The position numbers and the translations under genes were made by a program. Positions 43,015-57,000 of a stretch of DNA of 64,000 nucleotides are shown one piece after another. The stretch is from Fragum whitleyi (taxonomy: Eukaryota; Mollusca; Bivalvia; Cardiida; Cardiidae), in the NCBI GenBank assembly GCA_948146395.1, contig OX411543.1:20423459-20487458 (forward strand). Reading direction: 5' to 3'. Position 1 is the stretch's first letter. Each line of letters opens with the position of its first letter. The notes beneath the pieces were generated by a model. The model saw nothing but the letters and a program-made list of their open reading frames with translations. It ran no database searches and was not told the DNA's origin.

Positions 43015-46000
43015 CTGCAGAAACAAAAATCTGTGTCACAATATTTCATAAAATGTTTATATTGAGAAGAAGATAAAAACATAATTGCAAGGTTTATATC
43101 AAAGTTTTCATCTGCACAGTTAAATCAGAATTTTTATTTCAGGCTAAATTTTTCCAATAACCATTTAGAAAGAAAACAATCAGTATAAGCTAAGATCAGA
43201 CTGAACATATATGCTGTCAGCAAACCACTGTAAAGTTGGATTGATTGATTGATTGAATGGAGTTTAACGCCACTTTCAACATTTTTTCAGTTATATTGCA
43301 GCGGCTGGAGCACCTGACAATGGTTTCCTCAATGGTATATTTCTCACCAGTACAACCATCACATCCTTTCCTAGCCTCCAGCTGCTATCTCACATAGATC
43401 TACAATTATCAATCAATTTGTGAGAGACAAATAGTTGGAAAGAATGAGTGCTGCCGTCGAGGATCGAACCCAGGACCTCTAGATTGACAGTCCAACGTGC
43501 TACCAACTGCGCTATGACGGGGGCTTGTCTTGACTAACATGAGAATGGTAGATACAGTTTGTACATGTTAATTTACAAATAAGAAACATGATTTTGATTA
43601 AAAAAAATATGGCCCCACATAGAAATAGTGGAAGCATATTGTTTTACTGTTGCCCGTCTGTCTCTCTGCAGCACTTAACCAAATAATTTAACCCTTGTCA
43701 TGCTGAATACATTTTGGCTAAAAAAATCATCAAAATCACTGGGCAAAAATCACTGAAAGTTCCAACTGTAGGTCAATTTTTATTTGAAAAACTAAATCTA
43801 TTGACAATTCTGGTATGAAAGTGTGAAACATGTGGTGTAGACTAACATCAGACTGCACATATGTGCAGGCTGATGTTTGTCATTAGCTCCTGCCAAGGCA
43901 GGAATATTCCGGGTTCAACATGACAAGGGTTAACACTGCCAATTACATCATGGCTTTTCAAGATACAATTATCATATCTGGTAGATGATAGATCTTGATG
44001 ATGCACATCTACAGACACCAAGGTCAAGGTTATAGTTTCGAAAAATTACTGCTTCAGGGCCATTCATGTTTCTCTGATATAAGAGAATGAATTTTGAAAA
44101 TTGTCCCTGGCAAGATTACCAAAGATTGTCCCGTGCCAAATTACAAAAAAGACTATATCCTGCTTTAGTTCACTCTTTTTGACTTCACCTGAGTGAAGGC
44201 CTTCAAAAAATTGTCGTCATGACAATGCTAAATTATCACATGCAAAATGACACACTTTGTCCTGAATATTTTATACTTTGTCTCATTTTTGCCTTGAGAA
44301 TTGAATAATTACTTGTTTCATCATGTAGAACTGATAAATCTTTCATTTCTTAAACAACAAAAACAAAAATATCATTATTGTTGGCTTCCCCACTCATTAA
44401 AGTAGTTTTTCTTGTTCAAATAACTAGAACATGTCACAGAATGTGACTTAATACCCCTGCAAGTGCTTTCAGAGAATTGGATACTTTGAGAGGAGAGGCA
44501 AGACATGCTTCAAATATAAAGATAACTCTTGAGCCTGAGGGATTTAAGACCTCTAAATTGCGTCTTTCAAAACTTCAATATGTGATAAATGTTTGTAAAC
44601 AGTTTCAAAGTTTTTGAAGGAAAAATGAAGGAGGAGTTTGCGACACAATATTGCTAGTATGTGTGTCCAAAGCTATTAAAGGAAAACTGATTAAAGGAAA
44701 ACCCTGGGGAGTTGAGACTTGAAATTTGTGTCTTGCAAAACTTCAACTTGTATTCAATGTTTGTATAAAGATTCATTAGGACTGAATGAAAACTGAGGGA
44801 GGAGTTTGCGACACAAAATTATAAGAACAATGTTACAAAAAGGAAAAGAATGTCTAAGTTCAAGGGGAGAATTTATGAACCAGGGGGAGTTGAGACTTGA
44901 AATTTGCGTCTTGCACAACTTCAACTTGTATTCAAATTTTGTATAAAGTAACATAACTTTTGAATGAAAACTGAAGGAGGAGTTTGAGACACAAAATTAT
45001 CTGTACATAGTAACATATTGAACAAAATTGTATAAGTTCAAGGGGAGATAATTCATGAACCAGGGGGAGTTGAGACTTGAAATTTGGGTCTCGCAAAACT
45101 TCAACTTGTGATCAATATTTGTATAAAAATTCATTAATATTGAATGAAAACTGAAGGAGGAGTTCACAGCACAAAATTATTAGTACAAGGTAATAGAAAG
45201 GAAAGAAATGTCTAAGCGCAAGGGGAGATAATTCATGAACCTGAAAGAGTTGAGGCTTGAAATTTGCTTCTTGCAAAACTTCAACTTGTATTCAATGTTT
45301 GTATAAAGATTCATTAGGACTGAATGAAAACTGAGGGAGGAGTTTGCGACACAAAATTATAAGAACAATGTTACAAAAAGGAAAAGAATGTCTTAGTTCA
45401 AGGGGAGATAAATCATGAACCAGGGGGAGTTGAGACTTGAAATTTGCGGCTTGCACAACTTCAACTTGTATTCAAGTTTTGTATTAAGTAACATAACTAT
45501 TGAATGAAAACTGAAGGAGGAGTTTGCGACACAAAATTATCTGTATATAGTAACACATTGGACAAAATAATATAAGTTCAAGGGGAGATAAATCATGAAC
45601 CAGGAAGAGTTGAGACTTGAAATTTGGGTCTCGCAAAACTTCAACTTGTGATCAATATTTGTATAAAAATTCATTAATATTGAATGAAAACTGAGGGAGG
45701 AGTTCACAGCACAAAATTATTCCTACATGGTAACAGAAAGGAAAAAAATGTCTAAGCGCAAGGGGAAATAATTCATGAACCTGGGAGAGTTGAGGCTTGA
45801 AATTTGCTTCTTGCAAAACTTCAACTTGTATTCAATGTTTGTATAAAGATTCATTAGTACTGAATGAAAACTGAGGGAGGAGTTTGCGACACAAAATTGT
45901 AAGAACAATGTTACAAAAAGGAAAAGAATGTCTAAGTTCAAGGGGAGATAAATCATGAACCAGGGGGAGTTGAGACTTGAAATTTGCGTCTTGCACAACT

Positions 46001-49000
46001 TCAACTTGTATTCAAATTTTGTATAAAGTAACATAACTATTGAATGAAAACTGGGGGAGGAGTTTGAGACACAAAATTATCTGTACATAGTAACATATTG
46101 GACAAAAGGGTATAAGTTCAAGGGGAGATAAATCATGAACCAGGGGGAGTTGAGACTTGAAATTTGCGTCTTGCACAACTTCAACGTGTATTCAAATTTT
46201 GTATAAAGTAACATAACTTTTGAATGTAAACTTGGGGAGGAGTTTGAGACACAAAATTATCTGTACATAGTAACATATTGGACAAAAGGGTATAAGTTCA
46301 AGGGGAGATAAATCATGAACCAGGGGGAGTTGAGACTTGAAATTTGCGTCTTGCACAACTTCAACTTGTATTCAAATTTTGTATAAAGTAACATAACTTT
46401 TGAATGAAAACTGAAGGAGAAGTTTGCGACACAAAATTATCTGTACATAGTAACATATTGGACAAAAGGGTATAAGTTCAAGGGGAGATAAATCATGAAC
46501 CAGGGGGAGTTGAGACTTGAAATTTGGGTCTCGCAAAACTTCAACTTGTGATCAATATTTGTATAAAATTCATTAATATTGAATGAAAACTGAAGGAGGA
46601 GTTCACAGCACAAAATTATTAGTACATGGTAACAGAAAGGAAAGAAATGTCTAAGCGCAAGGGGAGATAATTCATGAACCTGGGAGAGTTGAGGCTTGAA
46701 ATTTGCTTCTTGCAAAACTTCAACTTGTATTCAATGTTTGTATAAAGATTTCTTTAGTACTGAATGAAAACTGGAGGAGGAGTTTGCGACACAAAATGAT
46801 CTGTACATAGTAACATATTGGACAAAATTGTACAAGTTCAAGGGGTGATAAATCATAAACCAGGGGGAGTTGAGACTTGAAACTTGTGTCTTGCAAAACT
46901 TCAACTTGTGATCTATATTTGTAAAAAGTTTCATTACTATTGAATGAAAACTGAAGAAGGAGTTTGCGACACAAAATTATCTGTACATAGTTACATAAAT
47001 GTCCACGGACTGACAGACAGACAGACAGACAGGCTTATTCCATTATACCCCCGAAACATTTGTTTTGCAGGGGGTATAATGAATAATGGATTTAACAGAC
47101 TAACACTTAAACAAACAACTATCCTCTGTATTTCCAATTCTTCAACATTCTGACATTCCTCACCTGCTCAGACATAAGCCCGTCCATGATGTTCTCAAAA
47201 CCAAACAAGTTTCCTAGCGACTGTTTTGTTTCCATGGCAACCTGTATCCATTGACTCAACATGGCCGCTCTGTCCATGACCTTGGGACACATCAAAATCA
47301 TGACCATGATGAATGCCTTTACACAGTAGATTCTGAAATATATAAATGACTTTATTATACTGCAAATAAAATTCTAGCATTTTCATTGGCTAATGCTGAC
47401 CTTACAAACATTGATATCTATGGCCTCTCTGGTGTAACTTCTATTATTTTCTTAAGGCACCTCGCTGCATTATAAGTTTCGTGGAATATTGAAATGTTGA
47501 ATTTTAAAAAATTTTGACAATTTTTTAAAAAATTCGGGTCATCTTATAAAAAGAATTTAAAAGTTGTGCTCATAAAATACAGAATTTATTAAACTAGTCA
47601 TCTGAAACAGATAAAAACTCAGCGCAGCCTTGTTTATGTCTGTTTATAGATGACTCGTTTAATAAATTCAGTATTCAGTTTCCACTCATTCAATCTCCTC
47701 TATCTAGTGCACAAATTTTCTGTCTAAATAATGAGATGAGCTAGTTATAGAGGTGGACATCCCTTTAATTGTTTTCGAAATTCTGATTTATATCACAGGA
47801 AAAGGAGCCTTCATGATAATGTCCTTGTTACCAAAATAGAGGTCACAAATTTTGCTCATTCTTTCTCAAACTTGATGAAAATATTTGTCATAACATAATT
47901 AAAAAAGATACATATTGTTTTTGTTGATATTCTGGATCTTTATGATAACTTTAGAAAAGGCATCCTGATGAAACAAAGTTCAATTTACAAAAGTTATAAT
48001 TAGCATGAAAGCTCCTTCAATCAATACACATTTTTGAAGGGCAAGGTCAAACTTCTAATGGTTAATGTTTGAAGATAATTTTCAAATTTATTAAACGATT
48101 CATCTATAAACAGATAAAAACGTGGCTTTGCCAAAATTCTTTAAATTTGTCAATTTAATTTTCGGAGAAAGTTATAACTCCTTTTAGAAATGACATCACA
48201 ATATTAACATTATGATATCATTTGGTGGTTTCAAATCAGCGTTCCTATTTGCTCTGAGCTCATTTACATAGTTATTCCACTAGTATAATAACACTTGTAT
48301 AATATCAAAAATATTCAACAGATTTTTTTCACTCCGGCGTAAGTCATATAATAAGAAAGGTTTAGCTACCATTATGTAAGTGCACAACAAAAAAATAAAT
48401 CCTCTGTCAAAAAATATTGTTGATTGATGATCTTAACATCATTTTTCAAGCTGTAGATCCGATGTATTGACCATTCATCAATGTTGAAATTATTAAAATT
48501 ATCCCTAGGGACCCTTGCCTTGTCCTCCATTTCTTGTCAAAAGGAGCACATGGACGTCAGTTTGATAAAGTGTTTCCCTAACGCCAATATATTTTCAGAT
48601 GGTTGTCAAATTTGAGTGTATGAATTTTTTAATCTTAGTTACGCCTTTGACACTAACTATATTTACCTCTCGAGTATGTCCTGCCTCAAATGTTTTCCCT
48701 GTGGAAGAGTGATCAATTCAAGTCCTGATGTGACAAACACGCCAAGATCTTCTGTGTTGCACACTTGAAGGATATTCAAATCTTCCTGCGTAAGATAGCC
48801 AGCCAAATCCTTTGCACTGGTATTCAGAATTGCTGCCCTCATTTTCAATAATACTGATGGTTCCAGGAGTTTATTCTCATCTGGTAATAAAACAGAGGAA
48901 TATTTCACTAAATCAAAACTAGCTTCTGATTTTATTTCTGGAATCTTGATTCTATTCTTTTCATCAATACTGTGTAAGTTTGGTGGTTGTTTAGAAAGGT

Positions 49001-50987
49001 TAAGTTCAAGAGGGAATGCTGGGATATCTGCATAATCATGTCCGTCTAAAATGTTGAAACCAGTATCAGATATCTTACGACTGTCAGATTTTGCTATGTT
49101 CTGATTCACATCATGATTATGCACAAATGAGTTTGACTGTTGCACTCTAGATGTATTGTTATCGTACATATTTTCTCTATGAATTGTCAAATTATTTTGC
49201 GTGTGATGTTCTTGTTTGACCCAGCTAGGTTCTTCCTTCACTTGTGAATAATCACTATAATCTCGATCATCATCATCATACAAGGCTTTATTCCGAATCT
49301 GTACAACTGGCTTCTTTTTATATTTTACAGATGGTATTCTACTTGGTTTTGGGGGAGGGGCATTATGTATATCACCCTCTGAAGAGGCTGGGTTTAAGTT
49401 TGTGGGTGGAGCTAATAGTTCAAAATGTTGAGTGACAGTTACTCCAGGTGTCATCACTACAGGGGCACTGCCAGATCGTTGATGAAAGAAAGTAGTAGGT
49501 GGAGTTGCGAGAGTAGGAGGGGTTTGAGGGTATGTGGGGGTGACTTGTTTGTAAATTCCAGTATCTTGCCTAGGTATGCTGTGGCTAAAATGATTGGGTG
49601 GTATATTAGGTGGAGCTTGTGGATAAAGTCCTGTGATGATTGGAAGACTATCAGACCTGTCCATAATATAATTGGGCGGTCCATCATTTATTGACAATAA
49701 TGGCTGACTTCCAGCTCTTTCCACTCTCCTTGTTGAACCAGGGCTACCACCTGGGCTCCCTCTTGGGCTTCCACCAGGTGTTATATGCGGGCTTGACATT
49801 GGACTAGATCTTGGGCTTGACCTTGTACTCCTATTCAAAGTTTGGTTTTGATTATTGGGTAACAAAGCATAATGTCCCATAGATTGGCCTGCTTGCCCTG
49901 ACAAAGCTCCATATTTGGTATCATAATAACTCAAAGGCATAGTCCTAGCAATTGGGGTTGTAATGACTGCCCCTGAAATGTCTGTGATAGGTTTACACTC
50001 ATCCATATAGAATTGAATCAAATCTTGCACAGAATTAAACTGAACTTCTTCAAAATGGTATGTCACTTTGGGCAAATGGTTCCCTGTTTGCTCAGAAACA
50101 GTGGAGTTAATAACAAAATGTAATGGTCCACCCTTCCAGAAACACGTCAACACAAAATCACCAGGATGTGAGATACAGTCCCTGACTAGAAAATCTCCGT
50201 TACGCGTAATTACCCTCTCCGCATGCTGTCTAGAGATACTCCCATGGTACCAAGCTTTGGTTTTTAAGTCAGATGGATTCCCGTGTAACTCAGCAATAAG
50301 GTCTTGATGCAGTTTTTCTGGAGAAATGTTCACCACCTGGTAGTCAGGACTGTTGATCAGGGATGGTGGAGACCAGGATAACCTGTAATAAGTTTAAAGT
50401 ACAGACCATCTCAATCGAGTGACCAGGGGCCTGTTTTACTACACATAGATCTTGCAATCATTTTATGTGTAAGTCAAAAAATAACGTTGAATCTGCACTA
50501 GTAACTAAATATTGAATTCTGTCATGCATCATCTCATTGGAATCGTCATCTAAAGCCGATTCCAGTGGGATATTGCAAGACAGAATTTAACTATGTTGTA
50601 TGAATGAAAACACCATCTACGATTGGTGATTTTGACTTACGATGAATTTTTTCGTAAGAAGTTTAGTAAAACTAGACACAGGTCTTTTAAGCAACTGTTT
50701 TCTTTAAATCAAAATGATTTAAAAAGATGAAATTATTGATGTAAACATCTTTGCAAATGAATCCTATGTTTAATATCAAAACTCATTAGAATCTTCTCAA
50801 CAAGACGGCTATATTTAGTTTTGCCAACATAGGATTATAGAGAAATTTGAAGTAACATACATATTCAATGAAAATTATGTTTCTAAGTTGTAAACAAAAA
50901 CTTGTACTTAGCAACCATTCTCCTTTACTACAGCTTTTTGGTGGTTCCATTAGTGGTCACTTAATACAACAGGGGTAAAAGTCCTCA

Positions 50988-51030
<43 letters not shown>

Positions 51031-54000
51031 ATATATATTTTTTTCTTAGTTTCAGTGTATGGTTATTTTATCCTTCATTGAGTGAACAACAAAATCTACA
51101 TTTGTTTATTTGACTCCTCAACATGCACATCAAACAAGAGCACCGCCTACGGGTGCCTACGCTCGGCTGTTGAGTGCTGGATGGTGGGAAAAAATCTAAG
51201 TCAAACAAGAGGACCATGATGGTCCTTAATCACTCACCTTCTTTATTTTAGTCATAATTGATAATAATCATATTTTCCAGTAAAAGTCTTAATTTATGAT
51301 TTGTTAAAGTGTAAACAAGAAAATTGTGATTAAGGCCCCTTTCCCCATGATATGGCATGGATCCTTCCCATTTACAAAGGGTTCATCCTTGTGACCTGAC
51401 AAATATTCTGACTAAGTTTCATGAAGATTGGACCATATTTGTAGCCTCTATAGAGTTAACAAGAAAATTGTCTTTTAGGCCCCTTTTCCCGTGATATGGC
51501 ATTGATCCTTCCCATTTTCAATAAGGTTCATCCCTGTAACCTGACAAACATTCTGACCAAGTTTCATGACAATTGGGCCATATTTGTAGCCTCTAGAGTG
51601 TAAACAAGAAAATTGTCTTGAAGGCCCCTTCTCCCATGATATGGCATGGATCCTTCCCATTTTCAATTGGGTTCATTCTTGCAACCTGGAGAACATTCTG
51701 ACAAAGTTTCGTGATGATTGGGCAATATTTGTGACCTCTAGAGTGTAAACAAGAAAATTGTCTTTTAGGCCCCCTTTTCCGTAATAAGGTATGGATCCTT
51801 CCCATTTTCAATAGGGTTCATCCTTGCCATCTGGAGAACATTCTGACAAAGTTTCATGATGATTGGACCATATTTGTGGCTTCTGGAGTGTAAACAAGAA
51901 AATTGTCTTGAAGGCCCCTTTTCCCCTGATATAGCACGGATCCTTCCCATTTTCAATAGGGTTAATCCTTGCGACCTTGAGAACATTCTGACAAAGTTTC
52001 ATGATGATTGGTCCATATTTGTGGCCTCTAGAGTGTAAACACTTCAATTGTTGACGTCTGACGACGTACGACGGACGACGGACATCAGATGATCACAAAA
52101 GCTCACCTTGAGCACAATGTGCTAAGGTGAGCTAAAAATGGGCATAATTTGTTCAAAATGCATCTAGAGTTATCCCCCTTGGTACTCTTTTGATGGTAAA
52201 CATGTGTGCCAAGTTTCAAGTAAATGCTTTTGGTAGAACCAGAGATATCACAAAATGTCAAAGTTTTTGCACGACGATGACTGTGACACGAAGGCTATAG
52301 CAATACCTCGGGTTTTCTCTGAAAACAGCCGAGCTAAAAAGGTAGAAAAGAACTAAAGCAGGGTATATTTTGAGTAATTCCATTAGTTTGGGTGATGAGA
52401 TTATCAGGTGATAATATACCGTTTTACTTGATAATCCACCAAAAAGTATTACAGAAAAAAATGATTTACTTACTGAGCTGTGGCATTATTTCTTTGTAAA
52501 TGAGGCTGCTGAATGGTGGGTCTGGTCCCTGCAAAATTTGAATTGAATTTTATATGGAAATCCATTTTTACTGCATAATGAATTAAAATTTCATTATCAC
52601 ACTGAAATCAACATTGGGAGAAACTTTCATTTTTTTAAAGAATTTATTCACTTCTCTTAAAACACCAACTTAGTCTTTGAACCTATCATTCCAAATTATT
52701 ACCCCCAGTTATGTGCAAATCTTAATATATTGAAAATATATATTTGCTTATAATTTTTTGCCAAAACGAATGAGAAAGAAAAATGCATTACAAAATTTCT
52801 TCATAAAATATTCTTACCATATTTAGTAGTCCTATTGATAAAACTTTGTTTTTTGGTATCAAGTACTTTATTCAAAGCTTCAGATACTATCCAGCAATAT
52901 AAATATATTTTTTTATTTTAAATTCATATATCAATAAATCCATTCCTTACCAAATATTGTGGTCATATGTTTAAAATGAATTAATTCATTCTAATGAGTA
53001 TCCACAATAAAGAGTTTAGAGTATAAATTAAAGATTCTAGCTAGATATTTCATTGATATCTTTAGCATAAACCAAATTTGGTAATCAGTAACAACAGGAT
53101 GCTAAGTAAACACTTGACACTCCAGGGTTATTGTCTTCCTGTCTGCCTTTACCATCATTATCAACAAAATGTATAGTAAAACCTTGATAATGATGAACTG
53201 GGGGAAAAAAGTGGTATTGTCGGGAAAAGGGGTGCACTAAACCAAAATCTAAAATACATGAGATAATGGTAATAGTTTTACTAGGTGTTTACATAATTAT
53301 ACCCTGTAAGAGTAAAGATTTGAACTTTGATTTTGAATGGGGTTTACGCAGTTTTTAACTATCTTTCAGTCATATCGCAGCCACTGAATAACCAAACATT
53401 GCAATCCTGGTATTCCTCACACTGGTGCTACAATTATATCCTTTCCTACCCTCCAGTTGCTATCCCATATAAGTCTAAGAGTACCGTACCAACCTTTTTG
53501 AAGGGAGACAAGTAGTTGGAAAAGATGTGTGTCCCCCAGTGGGGAAAAAGTAAAGAAATGTATTATTTAAAACACTTTTTCTTACTATCAATTTTATTTG
53601 GCATTATAATCTGATTGCTTCATTATGATATGTTAAACCCTAATATTCTATGCGAGTTGTGAAAACATGTTACATTTAAGCTATGACCATAATGTAATGT
53701 CAAAGGATAATAAAAATGCCAGTGATGCTGAATTTTTTGCTCTTTTAATATAGTCAGAGGATGTGAAGTAATGGAATTCACTTGTCCCAATATATCTGTG
53801 TTTTAATTTGTCTAAAGACTGTTTATTAACATTACAGTTATTGAGGTTTGGCTGTAAAAGGTATATTTAACCTTTGTAATGCTGAATCCCGCTTTGTCAC
53901 ATGATAAGCATTTTCACTAGCCAACAGGGGTTGACACTAACTCCTGAGATTGAGGAGTCAAATGGACTCCTATCACATGAAATCAAGGAGTCCAAACTCA

Positions 54001-57000
54001 AAGTAAGGAGTCTAAATTTTCATAATTGGAGAACATTGTGGAAAAGAAGAAATTGCTTGTTATAAGCAATTTCTTCTTTTCCACAATGTTCTACCCAAGG
54101 AGAGTTTTTTCTCAAAACAATACAGGATGCAATCAAATATTTACTTCAATAAGTTCTGTGCATTAGTTTTTCATTTTAAATATTTCCTTTCAACCCTTGG
54201 AGTCCAGTGGACTCCTTACTTGCAAATTAAAGGAGTCCAACTGGTAAACAAGGAGTCTCGGACTCCCGGACTCCCCTTAGTGTCGAACCTTGGCCAAGGT
54301 CGATGCTCTAAACTCAAAATGTGTTATATTCAAGTAAAATATTCTACTCATAATTGGCATCATTCTTAGCTCCTAGCAAAGATGCATAACAGGAATATTG
54401 TGTGAAAATACTTTACAAAATCCATGCATAAATGAAGGAAAAGTTGTGTTCACAAGAAGTGGACATATGGACAGACAGACAGACAGACAGGAAAGATGAT
54501 ACAATATCTGTATTTTTCAGTGGCGTATAAAGATTACAGGTTCAAATTAAAAGGAAAATTTTGGGATAAAATATTCAATTTTAGAATGTTGGTGTAAGAA
54601 TATGTATCAATATTTTCAATGGGACTCCGAGTCCTTTCTTTTAACCCTTTGCTGTTTAGTCCCTGCTTTTTACGTGCCTGTGATTTTATGATTGAGAAAA
54701 CATTGTGAAAAAAGAAGAAATTGCTTCTGACAAGCAATTTCTTCTTTTCCACTCTATTTTCTACCCAACAGAAGGGTTATTTTCCAAATTAAATCCACTG
54801 TAAATTTTCGTCTGCAAAACCTTTGAATTTGGACGGGTCCAAAATTTTGTAAAACAGGAAAGGGTTAATAAAGGTGTTTTAAAATGATCTGGATGAAGAT
54901 CTTTTGTAAATTTTACCACCAGCTCTTGTTCTCTCATATTTGTCCCGTAAAATTCTCAAACTGGAGACGATCTTAGCTCGATGTGCAGAGTTCTTCAGGC
55001 CAAGATCTCTTACTTGAACTTCAGACAGGTACAACAAATCCTGCAAAAAAAGACAGCAATAAACAAGATGTGTTTGTGAAACACAAATGTCCCCGTAAAA
55101 GCAATTTTTTTCAAAGTTTGACCTTGACAGATGACCTTGACCTTGTCACATGACCTTGACTTTGGTACCAGCAGATGCGTATCATTGAGATCTATCATCA
55201 TGCAAAATATTAGCCTTGTATCTTGAATAGGCTTGAAGATAAGGCAAAGGTTAAGTTTGGTTAAGTTTTCGGACAGACAGACGGACGGACGGACAGACGG
55301 ACATGAGTAAAACAATATGCCCCCAATCTCTCGATACAGGGGGCATAAAAACATTTAATGATATATGATAACAAATCAGTATTATTTTTTATAACATGAC
55401 CTATGTTGCGAGAGCGAAATAACACCGTTGAATATTTTTGATAATAAACGGGTGTTATTACACTAGTGGAATAAGTATGCAAATGAGCTCAGAGCGAAAA
55501 GCAACGCTATTTTGCAACGGCGAAAATGACGTCATAATGTATATATTGTGACCTCAGTTTTAAACAGCCTCATAAGTTACGTGGAAAATGTAAATGTTGA
55601 ATTTCAAAAAATTTTGACAATTTTTCGCAAAGAATTCGGGCCATATTATAAATAGAATTTCGAATTGTGCAAATAAAATACATTATTTATTAAACTCGTC
55701 ATCTACCAGGGCTCGTGTTTGACCTTTCAACCAGGGTTTTGACCCTAATAAAAATATGAAGATATCCTATTTTGACCCTTAGAAATTTCTTCCAATGGGG
55801 TCATCATGACTCCCTTGAGAGAAATTTCTAGGAGTCAAAACTTTTTAAGATGCTTCCAATATATTTTCTAAAATTTTACAAATCAATTGCTTACTTCCTA
55901 TCTTTAAAATAAAAGATTAAATGTCTCTTAAAACTATAAAGTTCTTACTTTCGATTAGCGCTCTCTTGTTGTTTGACCCCTTCAAATTCGGTTTTAACCC
56001 CCTGAATTTAATAGTTAAGGGCTCAATGACTCCCTAATTACAAACCCTAGCACGAGCCCTGATCTACAACAGATAAAAACTCAGTGCAGCCTTGTTTTTA
56101 TCTGTATGTAGATGACTCTTTTAATAAATTCTGTATTCCATGACCAATCATTCAATATCCTCTAAATAATACAAAATAAGTTCAGTTATGACTATTTTTG
56201 AGTTTGTTTAGTAAAGAATTATGATGAGGTATTCTTTTTTTTTTTCTTATTTTTTCCAAACTTGTGGTGTCTTAAAAATTTTTACCAGTACCTAATTTGA
56301 ACTGCTAATAATCAAAAAGCTAAGGAGCATCTCTTCATATGGGAACCAAAACCTCATAACTACAGCTTATTTCGAGCTGTAGTTATGAGGTTTTGTCACC
56401 CAACAACAATAAGAATGGGTCAGTACAAAACTTCAACTTGAAGGCATGACTCACAAACAATATGCTTGGTAGCCATGTTGAAATGGTTGCCAACTAAAAT
56501 AGATTTCTTACCTCAACGCCGTTATACTGCGAGAAACATGGCAAATATTCCATCATGCCCAGTGCTTCCAACCATGTTTCCACAGCAATATGCCCGGTAG
56601 CCATATTGATATGGTTGCCAACTAAAATAGATTTCTTACCTCGACGCCGTTATACTGCGAGAAACATGGCAAATATTCCATCATGCCCAGTGCCTCCAAC
56701 CATGTTTCCACAGCCATGTGCCAGGTAGCCATATTGATATGGTTGCCAACTAAAATAGATTTCTTACCTCGACGCCGTTATACTGCGAGAAACATGACAA
56801 ATATTCCATCATGCCCAGTGCTTCCAACCATGTTTCCACAGCAATATGCCCGGTAGCCATATTGATATGGTTGCCAACTGAAATAGATTTTTTACCTCAA
56901 CGCCGTTATACTGCGAGAAACATGGCAAATATTCCATCATGCCCAGTGCTTCCAACCATGTTTCCACAGCAATGTGCCTGGTAGCCATGTTGATATGGTT

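Noticed and set aside
44754..46974. Repeated minus-strand open frames (MLLYTKFEYKLKLC...)
   Set aside because: They are translations of the 180-bp repeat. Successive frames follow the unit length, not a protein.
49244..50307. Plus-strand open frames of 63-89 codons
   Set aside because: They are antisense shadows of the large BCAR3 exon.
50336..50336. GTG at 50336 as the BCAR3 start
   Set aside because: A TATTACAG acceptor at 50383 and in-phase upstream exons make this an internal Val; an animal gene would not be expected to start there.
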